A stretch of 7,428 nt of DNA from Deltaproteobacteria bacterium (GCA_020056895.1 JAGVGV010000143.1:1-7428), one strand, 5' to 3'; shown: positions 1-6,214, numbered from the stretch's first letter. Program-made: numbers and translations. Notes: generated by a model not told the origin, from the sequence alone.

Positions 1-1
1 C

Positions 2-1171
2 AAAAGCCGGCTGGAACGAGAGATCGGTGAACGAATCCTGATCGAGGCCGCCCTCCGGGCTTCGGAAGACCATCTGGCCTCCCTCATGCGCACCGCCGAA
101 GGTTTCGCCGTTTTTCGCCTTCGGTATTCTCCAGGCAAAACCACGCCCTTCGAGGTGGTTTTCGTCAGTCCGTCCATCCACGAACTTTTGGGTATTGCCG
201 ATGCCTCCACCCTGGATAAATGGGTCCAGCCCGTTCACTCCGAGGATCGGCGGTCCACCTGGGACGCCATGAACCGGATGTTCACCACCTTCCGGTTCAA
301 CGAAATCTGCCGCGTCCAACATCCGTCCACGGGCGAAAACCTTTGGATTCAGGCCATCGCCACCGGTTTGCCGGACCACCAGGGCCGGATGGAATACATC
401 AACGGCATGATTCTGGACATCACCGCCCGTAAAAGAGTGGAACAAAAGCTGGTGGAACATCAGAACCGCCTGAGGGAACTGGGGTCCGAACTGATCCTGG
501 CCGAAGAACGGGAACGCCGCCTCATCGCCACCGAACTCCACGACGGTATCGGCCAATCCCTGATTTTTTGCAAAATCAAGCTGGAAGCCCTGAAAAACGA
601 CGTCACTGAACCCGCGTGGCGAGGCCGGGTGGAATACCTGGCCCGGGTGATGGACGAAATGATCACGCTCACCCGGTCCCTGACCATGGACCTCAGCCCG
701 CCCATTCTGTATGAGCTGGGTTTGGACGCCGCTCTGGAATGGCTGACGGAACAATTCTATACCCGCCATGACCTGGAAGTGTCCTTCTGGGAGGACAGCC
801 AGAACCGGCCCATTTCCGACGATCTCAAGGTTTTTCTTTTCCGGGCCACCCGCGAACTGCTGACCAACGTGGTCAAACACGCCCGGGCCGATCATGCCTG
901 GATCAACGTTCAACGCCTGGAGGGCTGGATCCAGGTTTCCGTGGAGGATAACGGCCAGGGGTTCGACCCCTTGGCCCTGGAAGGGGAATCCGGGGCGTAT
1001 ACCGGCTTTGGGCTTTTCAGCATTCGCGAACGGTTGGAATCCATGGGCGGGGAATTCCATATCGAAGCCGCTCCCGGGCGGGGTGCTCGGGCCACTTTGG
1101 CCGCGCCTTTGATCGGCTTTGAAGGCCAACCCCCCCCCAGGCTCGAAGAAGAGCCGGAACCGGAGGATTGA
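2..1171 (+). CDS. PAS-domain sensor histidine kinase, HisKA_3/NarX-DegS type (5' end outside window)
   Basis: This is the C-terminal part of a two-component sensor kinase that would autophosphorylate on His and pass the phosphate to a NarL/FixJ-type response regulator, which is not in the window. The frame is open to the left edge: before the first in-frame ATG (base 86) it encodes a coiled-coil linker reading RLEREIGERILIEAALRASE, typical of the lead into a PAS domain. Base 86 is therefore not the true start. Counting from the codon at base 2, a PAS fold spans about residues 24-145, followed by a dimerisation helix with the H-box ELHDGIGQ (phospho-acceptor His codon at 539-541). The HATPase domain has N-box ELLTNVVKHA, G1 DNGQGFD and G2 GFGLFSIRER. 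The C-terminus is an acidic, Pro-rich tail (PPPRLEEEPEPED). No membrane span is visible in the part present, and the stimulus is unknown. A C9 run (1130-1138) lies just before the tail. Confidence 0.93.
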   Translation, partial: KSRLEREIGERILIEAALRASEDHLASLMRTAEGFAVFRLRYSPGKTTPFEVVFVSPSIHELLGIADASTLDKWVQPVHSEDRRSTWDAMNRMFTTFRFNEICRVQHPSTGENLWIQAIATGLPDHQGRMEYINGMILDITARKRVEQKLVEHQNRLRELGSELILAEERERRLIATELHDGIGQSLIFCKIKLEALKNDVTEPAWRGRVEYLARVMDEMITLTRSLTMDLSPPILYELGLDAALEWLTEQFYTRHDLEVSFWEDSQNRPISDDLKVFLFRATRELLTNVVKHARADHAWINVQRLEGWIQVSVEDNGQGFDPLALEGESGAYTGFGLFSIRERLESMGGEFHIEAAPGRGARATLAAPLIGFEGQPPPRLEEEPEPED

Positions 1172-1238
1172 CAAGCCCCCGAAGCATGACCTAACGTGAA
1201 GGGCATCTTGAGAAAACCCCCTGGAGGCCCGATCGTCC

Positions 1239-2393
1239 ATGCCCGCCACCGCCCGCATCCTTCATCGGTTCACCGAATCCGTGATTCGGGAAATGACCCG
1301 CGTCAGCAATCAATATGGGGCCATCAATCTGTCCCAGGGATTCCCGGATTTCGATCCGCCGGCCGAACTGTTGGCCGCCGCCCAAAAAACCATGGCCAAG
1401 GGGCCTCATCAATACGCCGTAACCTGGGGCGCCCCCAACTTCCGCCAGGCTCTGGCCCAAAAACAAAGCCGGTACATGGGCCTGGACCTGGACCCGGACG
1501 CCCATATCGTGGTTACCTGCGGCAGCACCGAAGCCATGATAACGGCCATGATGACCGTGGTGGACCCCGGCGACCGGGTGATCGTTTTTTCTCCGTTTTA
1601 TGAAAACTACGGCGCCGATACGCTCCTTTCCGGAGCCCGGCCCATTTACGTACCTTTGCGGCCGCCGGACTTTTCCTTCGATCCCGATGAACTGGAAAAG
1701 GCCTTCAAGCAAGGGGTCAAGGCCCTGGTTTTGTGCAACCCATCCAATCCTTCGGGCAAGGTGTTCACTCGGGCCGAACTCGAATTCATCGCCGGCCTGG
1801 CCCGGGAACACGATGCTTTCGTCCTCACCGACGAGGTGTACGAGCACATCGTGTACGAACCCCATGTCCACACATACATCGCCAGCCTGCCCGGCATGTT
1901 CGAACGGACCCTTTCCTGTTCGTCCCTGTCCAAAACCTACGCCATCACCGGCTGGCGGCTGGGGTACGTGATCGCGGCGGCCCAGGTGATCGCCGGAGCC
2001 CGGAAAGTGCACGATTTTCTCACCGTGGGCGCTCCGGCGCCTCTTCAGGAAGCCGCCGTCACCGCCCTGGGGTTTCCCGATGACTATTACACCCGGCTTC
2101 AAGCGGAATATACCCAGCGGAAAAAGACCTTTTTACAGTACCTGAACGAGGTGGGGCTGCCGTACACCGATCCTATGGGCGCGTACTACGTGCTGGTGGA
2201 TTTTTCCTCGTTCGGCGTGAAGGACGATACCGAATTCTGCCGGTATCTGGCCCGGGAAATCGGCGTGGCCGGGGTGCCGGGGTCCAGCTTTTTCGCCGAG
2301 CCCGTCCACCATCTGGTCCGGTTCCATTTCGCCAAAAGCCTGGACCTGCTCCACCAGGCCGGCCAGCGGCTGCTCAAACTCAAGAAGGGGTAG
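1239..2393 (+). CDS. Class I/II PLP-dependent aminotransferase (methionine/kynurenine aminotransferase-like)
   Basis: A cytosolic 384-aa fold-type I aminotransferase, full length for the family, which would transfer an amino group from an amino acid to a 2-oxo acid. Visible motifs are the N-terminal INLSQGFPDFDPP typical of the YbdL/kynurenine aminotransferase branch, TCGSTEAM (residues 93-100) for phosphate binding, NPSNPSG (167-173), the cofactor-contacting Asp198 and Tyr201 in TDEVYE, the PLP Schiff-base Lys232 in SLSKTYAITGWR, and Arg361 in LVRFHF at the position of the substrate-carboxylate Arg. TGGAGG at 1222-1227 lies 11 nt before the ATG and supports this start. The gene follows the kinase by 67 nt, and the next gene starts one base after its stop, so it probably heads an operon. 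The class is secure. The substrate is not: methionine, kynurenine, aromatic or other amino acids are all possible. Confidence 0.93.
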   Translation: MPATARILHRFTESVIREMTRVSNQYGAINLSQGFPDFDPPAELLAAAQKTMAKGPHQYAVTWGAPNFRQALAQKQSRYMGLDLDPDAHIVVTCGSTEAMITAMMTVVDPGDRVIVFSPFYENYGADTLLSGARPIYVPLRPPDFSFDPDELEKAFKQGVKALVLCNPSNPSGKVFTRAELEFIAGLAREHDAFVLTDEVYEHIVYEPHVHTYIASLPGMFERTLSCSSLSKTYAITGWRLGYVIAAAQVIAGARKVHDFLTVGAPAPLQEAAVTALGFPDDYYTRLQAEYTQRKKTFLQYLNEVGLPYTDPMGAYYVLVDFSSFGVKDDTEFCRYLAREIGVAGVPGSSFFAEPVHHLVRFHFAKSLDLLHQAGQRLLKLKKG

Positions 2394-2394
2394 G

Positions 2395-2769
2395 ATGCCC
2401 GTGTTCCGGATCGCCAGGTCGTGTCGTCCCTGGGTTTTTGGATTCGGATTCCTGGTCGCGGCGCTGTTGGTTCCGCCGGCCGGAACCCTTTGGGCCGCCG
2501 AAGCGGTCCAGCGGACCGGGACCGTCGAGGTGGTGCTCAATACCGGCAACGGCATCAACCGGTATTATTTGAACAGCCCCGAAGGCCGGTACCGGGTCTG
2601 GTCCCATATTCTGGACACGGACCAGATCGAAAAGGAACGGCTGCTGGTGGATGCCGCCGGCCGGGGGCTGACCGTGACCATTCAGGGGGACCTGGAGGAG
2701 ATGACTCCGGAGCCCCGGATCCGCATCCGGACCATCCGAGTGGGACCGCCGCCCGCCAGCGCTCCCTGA
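2395..2769 (+). CDS. Small exported protein of unknown function (signal peptide, beta-rich mature part)
   Basis: I do not recognise the family. The 124-aa product has a Sec-type signal peptide: Arg5, Arg8 and Arg11, a hydrophobic core (about residues 13-30, WVFGFGFLVAALLVPP), and likely cleavage near TLWAAEA (after Ala34 or Ala37). The mature part of about 87-90 residues alternates strands and turns (GTVEVVLNTGNGINRYYL, then GLTVTIQGDLEE and RIRIRTIRVG). This would fit a small OB-like or beta-barrel domain in the periplasm, but that is inference from the pattern only. It has no Cys in a lipobox position, so it is not a lipoprotein. The ATG lies one base after the aminotransferase stop, and its purine-rich ribosome-binding sequence (AAGAAGGGG, 2382-2390) lies inside the end of that gene, which points to translational coupling. 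The next gene starts 29 nt downstream. Confidence 0.8.
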   Translation: MPVFRIARSCRPWVFGFGFLVAALLVPPAGTLWAAEAVQRTGTVEVVLNTGNGINRYYLNSPEGRYRVWSHILDTDQIEKERLLVDAAGRGLTVTIQGDLEEMTPEPRIRIRTIRVGPPPASAP

Positions 2770-2798
2770 CCGGGATGGGTTGAAAGGGAACGAGGCCG

Positions 2799-4268
2799 AT
2801 GACTCCGGGAAGCGAATACCCGCCCCTGATCCGTTTCGACGACGCCTTTCCCGGCCTTTGTTGGCTGGGCCGGGTCCGGCCCCGTTGGATCCGTATGGCC
2901 CGATCCGACTGGTCCCGAGCCCGAAACTTCGCCCGCCGCCACCTTTGGCCCATGGCCTTGACCGTCGATCGGGCGGTTCAGGCGGACCGGCGATACCTGG
3001 CCGAGGAACTGGTTCACCTGGCCGCCCGCCATCGGTTGTTGTCCATGTACCTGCCCCGGTTCATGGGGGGATCGTTCAGCGGGTCGGTGCTTGGGCTTTT
3101 TCCGGTTCTGGAAGAACTGGCCGCCGTGGACCCAGGTTTCGTGGGGTTGATCGGCGGTCATCACCTGGGACTGACCGCGCTGGCTTTGTCCTTCAATTTC
3201 CGGCTGATGGACCGGGTGGCCGGGTTGGTGGTCCGGGGTGAACAAACCGGCCGGCCTTTTTTGATCGATTGCGCCATCACCGAACCGGGCGCCGGGTCGG
3301 ACGTGGAAGAGGAAGACCTGTTTCCCCGGGCGGATTTGTGCACCCGGGCCCGGGCCGTTCCGGGCGGCGCGGTGCTTTCCGGCCGGAAGTGCTTCATCAG
3401 CACCGGCCACTTGGCCGATTGGCACCTGGTCATCATCCCGTACGACCGAACCCACCCCCTGGACAAAATCGGCCTGTTCCTGGTTCCCAAAAATTCCCCC
3501 GGTTTTTCCTTGGGCGCCCTGGAAGAAAAAATGGGGCAAAAAGCGGCGCCGGCCAGCGAACTGGTGTTCGACGACTGCTTCGTTCCCAGCGACATGATCG
3601 TCACCCAGCCCGGGGATCTGCCTCCAGGCCGAGGCGAGGCCTTGCTCCACGGCGTATTGGGCATTACCCGGACGGCCGTGGGCGCCATGGGCGCCGGCAT
3701 GGCCCGGGGCGCCTTTGAAATCGCCCTCGATTTCGCCGCTTGGCATCGGGTTCGAGGACGAAGAATGATCGACCGGCAAGGGGTTCAGGAGACCCTCATC
3801 CGGATGCTGGCCCGAGTCCACCAGGCTCGGGCGGTGTATCTGGAAGCCGCCTTCGCCCTTTGTTCCGCCTTTTTGCCGGCTCAAATCCCCGGTTTTCTCA
3901 ATTCGGCGTTGTATGCCCGGCTGTACCGGACCCGGTTCCTGACCCGGCTCCGTCACCACGCCTGGTTCCGCCGAAGAGCCTATCGCCTGTTCGCCGGCCG
4001 GCCGGTAACCGACCACCAGCGCGTGCAGTTCTATTCCAGCCTGGCCAAGGTAACGGGCACGGACGCCGGGCTGGCCAACGCCCACCAGGCCTTGGACCTG
4101 ATGGGGGAAGCCGGATCCAGGCACGAAAACGGCGCCGAAAAGCTGTTTCGTGACGCGAAACTGGGCCAGATTTACGAAGGCGCCAACGAACTGAACCGGC
4201 TGCACATGTTCAAGCACTTCCTGGCCCGGGACCTGGGCGTGGATGTGTTTGGAACCGATCCGAAATAG
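2799..4268 (+). CDS. Acyl-CoA dehydrogenase, long form, catalytic motifs intact
   Basis: A flavoprotein of the acyl-CoA dehydrogenase family, which oxidises acyl-CoA to 2-enoyl-CoA and passes electrons to an electron-transfer flavoprotein. It has 489 aa, against about 380 for ordinary members. An N-terminal extension (about residues 1-50) precedes the helical domain. The middle domain has the FAD signature AITEPGAGSD (159-168) and KCFISTGHLAD. The C-terminal domain has RDAKLGQIYEGANELNRL, with Glu460 at the position of the MCAD-type catalytic base. Two points are odd. A very basic stretch at about 357-408 (for example RTRFLTRLRHHAWFRRRAYR) sits where normal members have a short helix connection. 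The usual QxLGGxGY motif reads LDLMGEAGS (432-440), losing Gln, one Gly and Tyr. AAAGGGA and CGAGG just before the ATG support the start. A second family member lies at 4531-5700. The substrate class cannot be read from the sequence. Confidence 0.92.
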   Translation: MTPGSEYPPLIRFDDAFPGLCWLGRVRPRWIRMARSDWSRARNFARRHLWPMALTVDRAVQADRRYLAEELVHLAARHRLLSMYLPRFMGGSFSGSVLGLFPVLEELAAVDPGFVGLIGGHHLGLTALALSFNFRLMDRVAGLVVRGEQTGRPFLIDCAITEPGAGSDVEEEDLFPRADLCTRARAVPGGAVLSGRKCFISTGHLADWHLVIIPYDRTHPLDKIGLFLVPKNSPGFSLGALEEKMGQKAAPASELVFDDCFVPSDMIVTQPGDLPPGRGEALLHGVLGITRTAVGAMGAGMARGAFEIALDFAAWHRVRGRRMIDRQGVQETLIRMLARVHQARAVYLEAAFALCSAFLPAQIPGFLNSALYARLYRTRFLTRLRHHAWFRRRAYRLFAGRPVTDHQRVQFYSSLAKVTGTDAGLANAHQALDLMGEAGSRHENGAEKLFRDAKLGQIYEGANELNRLHMFKHFLARDLGVDVFGTDPK

Positions 4269-4271
4269 TTC

Positions 4272-4372
4272 TTTGGCCTTGGATGCTTCGTTGGAGGGAA
4301 GAAGCCAATCCTTCGAATACCTACAGTATTTCTCCGGTTGGCTTCCCCCCTCCGCCTCGCCCCAAAGCCAAA
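4272..4372. repeat. Long nested imperfect palindrome (hairpin) between the two acyl-CoA dehydrogenase genes
   Basis: The left arm (4272-4310) and right arm (4336-4372) pair over most of their length. The ends are perfect (TTTGGC at 4272-4277 against GCCAAA at 4367-4372). The inner stem GAAGCCAA (4301-4308) pairs with TTGGCTTC (4338-4345), and GGAGGG (4293-4298) pairs with CCCTCC (4348-4353), with mismatches and a small asymmetry near 4283-4292. The loop holds a further perfect pair, AATAC (4316-4320) and GTATT (4326-4330). No strong T-run follows, only TTTT at 4380-4383, so a simple intrinsic terminator is not the best reading. It may be a degenerate MITE, a REP-like element or a structured spacer in the mRNA. 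Confidence 0.7.
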
Positions 4373-4394
4373 CTCCATATTTTGGGGATGGGTT

Positions 4395-4492
4395 CTAGTG
4401 ACAAGTCACGTTTCAAGTGTCGGACAAAAGTAGCGACCATGGGCTTGGTCGGTAATACGCCTACCGCCAGTTAACGCGTGACTTGTCACTAG
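4395..4492. mobile_element. MITE-like element, 98 bp, perfect 16-bp terminal inverted repeats ending in CTAG
   Basis: CTAGTGACAAGTCACG (4395-4410) is repeated exactly as its reverse complement CGTGACTTGTCACTAG (4477-4492). The 66 bp between them have no credible ORF but hold two small internal hairpins: CGACC (4434-4438) with GGTCG (4447-4451), and CGGTA (4450-4454) with TACCG (4462-4466). Because CTAG is its own reverse complement, the outer four bases can be read either as part of the repeat or as a target duplication (CTAG, or TA within it) flanking 12-bp ends. From established knowledge, IS630/mariner-type and IS5-type elements favour CTAG or YTAR targets. Short size, perfect ends and no transposase fit a non-autonomous element mobilised in trans. 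It sits in the leader of the downstream gene. A phage-type attachment or regulator site is less likely given the arm spacing. Confidence 0.72.
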
Positions 4493-4512
4493 TTCGTAAG
4501 GGTTCATTCTTC

Positions 4513-4522
4513 GAGGAAAGAG
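4513..4522 (+). promoter_or_regulatory. Ribosome-binding site that fixes the start of the second acyl-CoA dehydrogenase gene at 4531
   Basis: GAGGAAAGAG lies 8 nt before the ATG at 4531. An in-frame TTG at 4483 would extend the protein by 16 residues, but that codon lies inside the right inverted repeat of the MITE-like element, has no comparable site before it, and would add residues unlike an acyl-CoA dehydrogenase N-terminus. Confidence 0.6.
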
Positions 4523-4530
4523 AGCGGGGC

Positions 4531-5700
4531 ATGACTGAACAAACCCGGGCTCTGGGGGATCTGGCGGATCGGTTCGCCCGGCGGGAATGGGCTCCGGCGG
4601 CCCTCGAAGCGGATCGGTGGCCCTTCGCCGACTTTCCCCGCTTGGTGTACGAACGGGCGGCGGCGCTGGGGTTGCTTACGCCCTTGGCGCCGGAAGCCTA
4701 TGGCGGCCCGGGGCTGGGCTTCGAGGACTTGGCGGTGATTCTTCGTCATACGGCCCGAGTGGATGCGTCGGCCGCGGTGATGATCCTGGTGCAGACCCTG
4801 GTCCGGGCCGCGCTATTGGAATTTGGATCGGAAGCCCTGTCCCGAACCTGGGTTCCCTGGGCCAACGAGACTCCTTTTTCCTTCCTGGCTTGGCCGTTGT
4901 ACGACGATCCGGAGGACCCGCCCGAAACCCTGACCGTCCGGTCCCGGGGGGATGGGTTTGTACTTTCCGGTGTGGCCCGGTCTTTGGCGGGGGGGATCGA
5001 AGACGGGGGGAATCGTACCGGCGCGGCGGTGATTGGGGTTCACGAACACGGAGCCGGCCTGTTCTGGGTGGATGAGTCCCAGGCTGGAGTTCGTTGGGGG
5101 GACCCGGTGATCGGCTTGGGGCTTCGGGCCTGCCCGGTCCGGGACGCGTATTTCAGCGCGGCGGCGGTTCCGGCGGATCGTGTACTGATCCGTCCCGGCG
5201 GCCTGAAAAATTTGGCCCAATGGCTGGACCCTTTCCGGCTGATGGCGGCCTATACGGCTCTGGGGGTGCTGGAAGGCGCGTACTGGACCGCTCGGGACTA
5301 TGCCCGCCGGCGCCGGCAGGGGGGCCGAACCATCATCCAATACGATATGATTCGGGGAAAACTGGCTCGGATGGCGGCCTGGATCGATCTGGCCGGATCG
5401 GCCTTGAGCAACGCGGCGGCGGCGATGGAAGCCGGCCGGCCCGGCGATTCCGCCTCGTTTTTATCGCTTCAAACTCTGGTAGGCGCCGAAACCGCCCGGC
5501 TGACCGGCGAAGCGGTTCAGGTGTTGGGCGGGGTGGGGTATTGCCACGATTTCGGCCAGGAAAAAAGGATGCGCGACGCCCGCCGGCTCGAATCCCTGTT
5601 CGGCGGCGCGTCCGGCCGTTGGATCACCCTGGCCGACCGCTGTTTGGGAAGAGGGGACGAAGGGGGCGAACCTGTTGCCTCGACCGGTGGTGAATGTTAA
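4531..5700 (+). CDS. Acyl-CoA dehydrogenase-like protein lacking the catalytic Glu (probable partner subunit)
   Basis: A 389-aa protein with the three-domain length and layout of acyl-CoA dehydrogenases. The N-terminal helical domain has GLLTPLAPEAYGGPGLGFED (residues 47-66). The C-terminal domain has RDYARRRRQGGRTIIQYDMI (255-274), QVLGGVGY (330-337) and EKRMRDARRLE. Key active-site elements are missing. Where family members have a TEPxAGSD flavin motif it reads LAWPLYDDPEDP (119-130). Where they have IYEGTS it reads SLFGGAS, with no Glu. The alternative helix-G base of the isovaleryl/long-chain type (LDLERL) is LDPFRL (232-237), again without Glu. It is therefore unlikely to work alone as a standard dehydrogenase. 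It may be a non-catalytic or FAD-half-site subunit of the enzyme encoded upstream, or may catalyse another reaction. The first gap base after its stop is 35 nt before the next ATG, so it probably shares a transcript with the small membrane protein. Confidence 0.9.
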   Translation: MTEQTRALGDLADRFARREWAPAALEADRWPFADFPRLVYERAAALGLLTPLAPEAYGGPGLGFEDLAVILRHTARVDASAAVMILVQTLVRAALLEFGSEALSRTWVPWANETPFSFLAWPLYDDPEDPPETLTVRSRGDGFVLSGVARSLAGGIEDGGNRTGAAVIGVHEHGAGLFWVDESQAGVRWGDPVIGLGLRACPVRDAYFSAAAVPADRVLIRPGGLKNLAQWLDPFRLMAAYTALGVLEGAYWTARDYARRRRQGGRTIIQYDMIRGKLARMAAWIDLAGSALSNAAAAMEAGRPGDSASFLSLQTLVGAETARLTGEAVQVLGGVGYCHDFGQEKRMRDARRLESLFGGASGRWITLADRCLGRGDEGGEPVASTGGEC

Positions 5701-5735
5701 TATACAAGGCAACCTAAGGGCGGAGGACTGGAACG

Positions 5736-6017
5736 ATGCCGAATCCACCGAAAAAACCCGAACCGACCCAACCGAAAAAACCCATTCCGGCTCAGCCGGC
5801 CAAACCCGCCGTGGACGTGGCGAAAAGGAGTCTTTCTTACCAGGAGCAGATGCAACTGGAAGAGGAAGAGAGGAGAAAACGAGCCAAAGCTCAAAAGCGC
5901 GGCGATTTCGGGTTCCGGGATGCTTTTTTGGGCATTTTCGGCTTTTTGGCCATGGTCGCCCTGGCCATTGCCGGATTTAAAGTGGCCAAATGGGTGGTGC
6001 AAACGTATTTTAAATAG
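5736..6017 (+). CDS. Small Pro/Lys-rich single-span membrane protein of unknown function
   Basis: A 93-aa protein of no family I recognise. Residues 1-25 are a Pro/Lys-rich disordered segment (PPKKPEPTQPKKPIPAQPAK). Residues 33-57 form a highly charged, probably helical stretch (EQMQLEEEERRKRAKAQKR). A single hydrophobic helix follows (about 63-81, FLGIFGFLAMVALAIAG), then a short basic tail (KVAKWVVQTYFK). The strongly positive region before the span predicts a cytoplasmic N-terminus, so most of the protein would project into the cytosol from the inner membrane. GGAGG at 5722-5726 is 9 nt before the ATG, a good ribosome-binding site. The gene is 35 nt after the acyl-CoA dehydrogenase-like gene and on the same strand, so co-transcription is likely. 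A role as a membrane anchor or scaffold for its neighbours is speculation. Confidence 0.82.
   Translation: MPNPPKKPEPTQPKKPIPAQPAKPAVDVAKRSLSYQEQMQLEEEERRKRAKAQKRGDFGFRDAFLGIFGFLAMVALAIAGFKVAKWVVQTYFK
5747..5783 (+). repeat. Short direct repeat with A6 tracts inside the Pro/Lys-rich coding segment
   Basis: ACCGAAAAAACCC occurs at 5747-5759 and again at 5771-5783, 24 bp apart and in the same reading frame. It encodes the repeated PKKP-type segment. The spacing is a multiple of three, so loss or gain of one unit would keep the frame and change the length of the disordered N-terminus by 8 residues. Confidence 0.7.
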
Positions 6018-6068
6018 GGAGAATGGATTAAACGCCGTACCGTACTCGCCGGCTTTAAGGGCGATCAC

Positions 6069-6107
6069 CTCCAACCCGTCCATAAGGTTTGGAGATCATT
6101 TCGTTTT
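6069..6107 (+). terminator. Possible intrinsic terminator after the small membrane protein gene
   Basis: CTCCAACC (6069-6076) pairs with GGTTTGGAG (6086-6094) with one bulged base and a 9-nt loop. A T-rich stretch follows (ATTTCGTTTT, 6098-6107). It begins about 50 nt after the stop at 6017. The stem is modest and the T-run is interrupted, so this is a weak call. Confidence 0.35.
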
Positions 6108-6150
6108 ATCCTTCCAGGCCGCCCTCAAACAAACACGAACAAACACCGCG

Positions 6151-6190
6151 AAAAAACAGCTATAGGGGCGAGGCATGCCTCGCCGCCCCC
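6151..6190 (-). terminator. Possible terminator for the minus-strand metallopeptidase gene
   Basis: Read on the minus strand, the metallopeptidase stop (6217-6215) is followed by the GC-rich palindrome and then, about 10 nt past its stem, by TTTTTT (6156-6151). A strong stem plus a T-run is compatible with termination. The gap between them is longer than in a standard intrinsic terminator, and the palindrome also fits a REP-like element. Confidence 0.35.
6165..6190. repeat. REP-like GC-rich palindrome in the convergent intergenic region
   Basis: The 18-bp sequence GGCGAGGCATGCCTCGCC at 6167-6184 is a perfect palindrome, extended by GG on the left and CCCC on the right with one bulged G. The pattern AGGGGCGAGGCATGCCTCGCC resembles dispersed REP-like palindromes common between genes in many environmental bacteria, which are associated with Y1 (RAYT-type) transposases; that link is from general knowledge. 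Only one copy is seen here. A 10-bp near-perfect tandem repeat (AACAAACACG, then AACAAACACC) lies just to its left at 6128-6147. Confidence 0.55.
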
Positions 6191-6214
6191 GGAACCAATC
6201 CCTCCGGTCACGCC

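Noticed and set aside
1168..1197. TTGACA at 1168-1173 as a -35 box for the aminotransferase gene
   Set aside because: With 17-18 bp spacing the -10 candidates (CTAACG, TAACGT) match the consensus poorly, so no promoter is called.
1191..2102. Long minus-strand open frame opposite the aminotransferase gene (303 codons)
   Set aside because: It is antisense to a gene with clear aminotransferase motifs, has a Gly/His/Pro-rich composition typical of GC-rich antisense frames, and shows no domain.
2682..4217. Minus-strand open frame of 511 codons opposite the first acyl-CoA dehydrogenase gene
   Set aside because: The plus-strand product carries intact family motifs; the antisense product is low-complexity Gly/Gln/Pro-rich sequence with no recognisable domain.
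4283..4474. 63-codon open frame across the intergenic palindromes
   Set aside because: It runs through both the hairpin and the MITE-like element, has no ribosome-binding site, and its composition follows the repeats.
4395..4492. CRISPR repeat or phage attachment site reading of the 16-bp inverted repeat
   Set aside because: There are only two copies, they are in inverted orientation, and no integrase or cas genes are visible.
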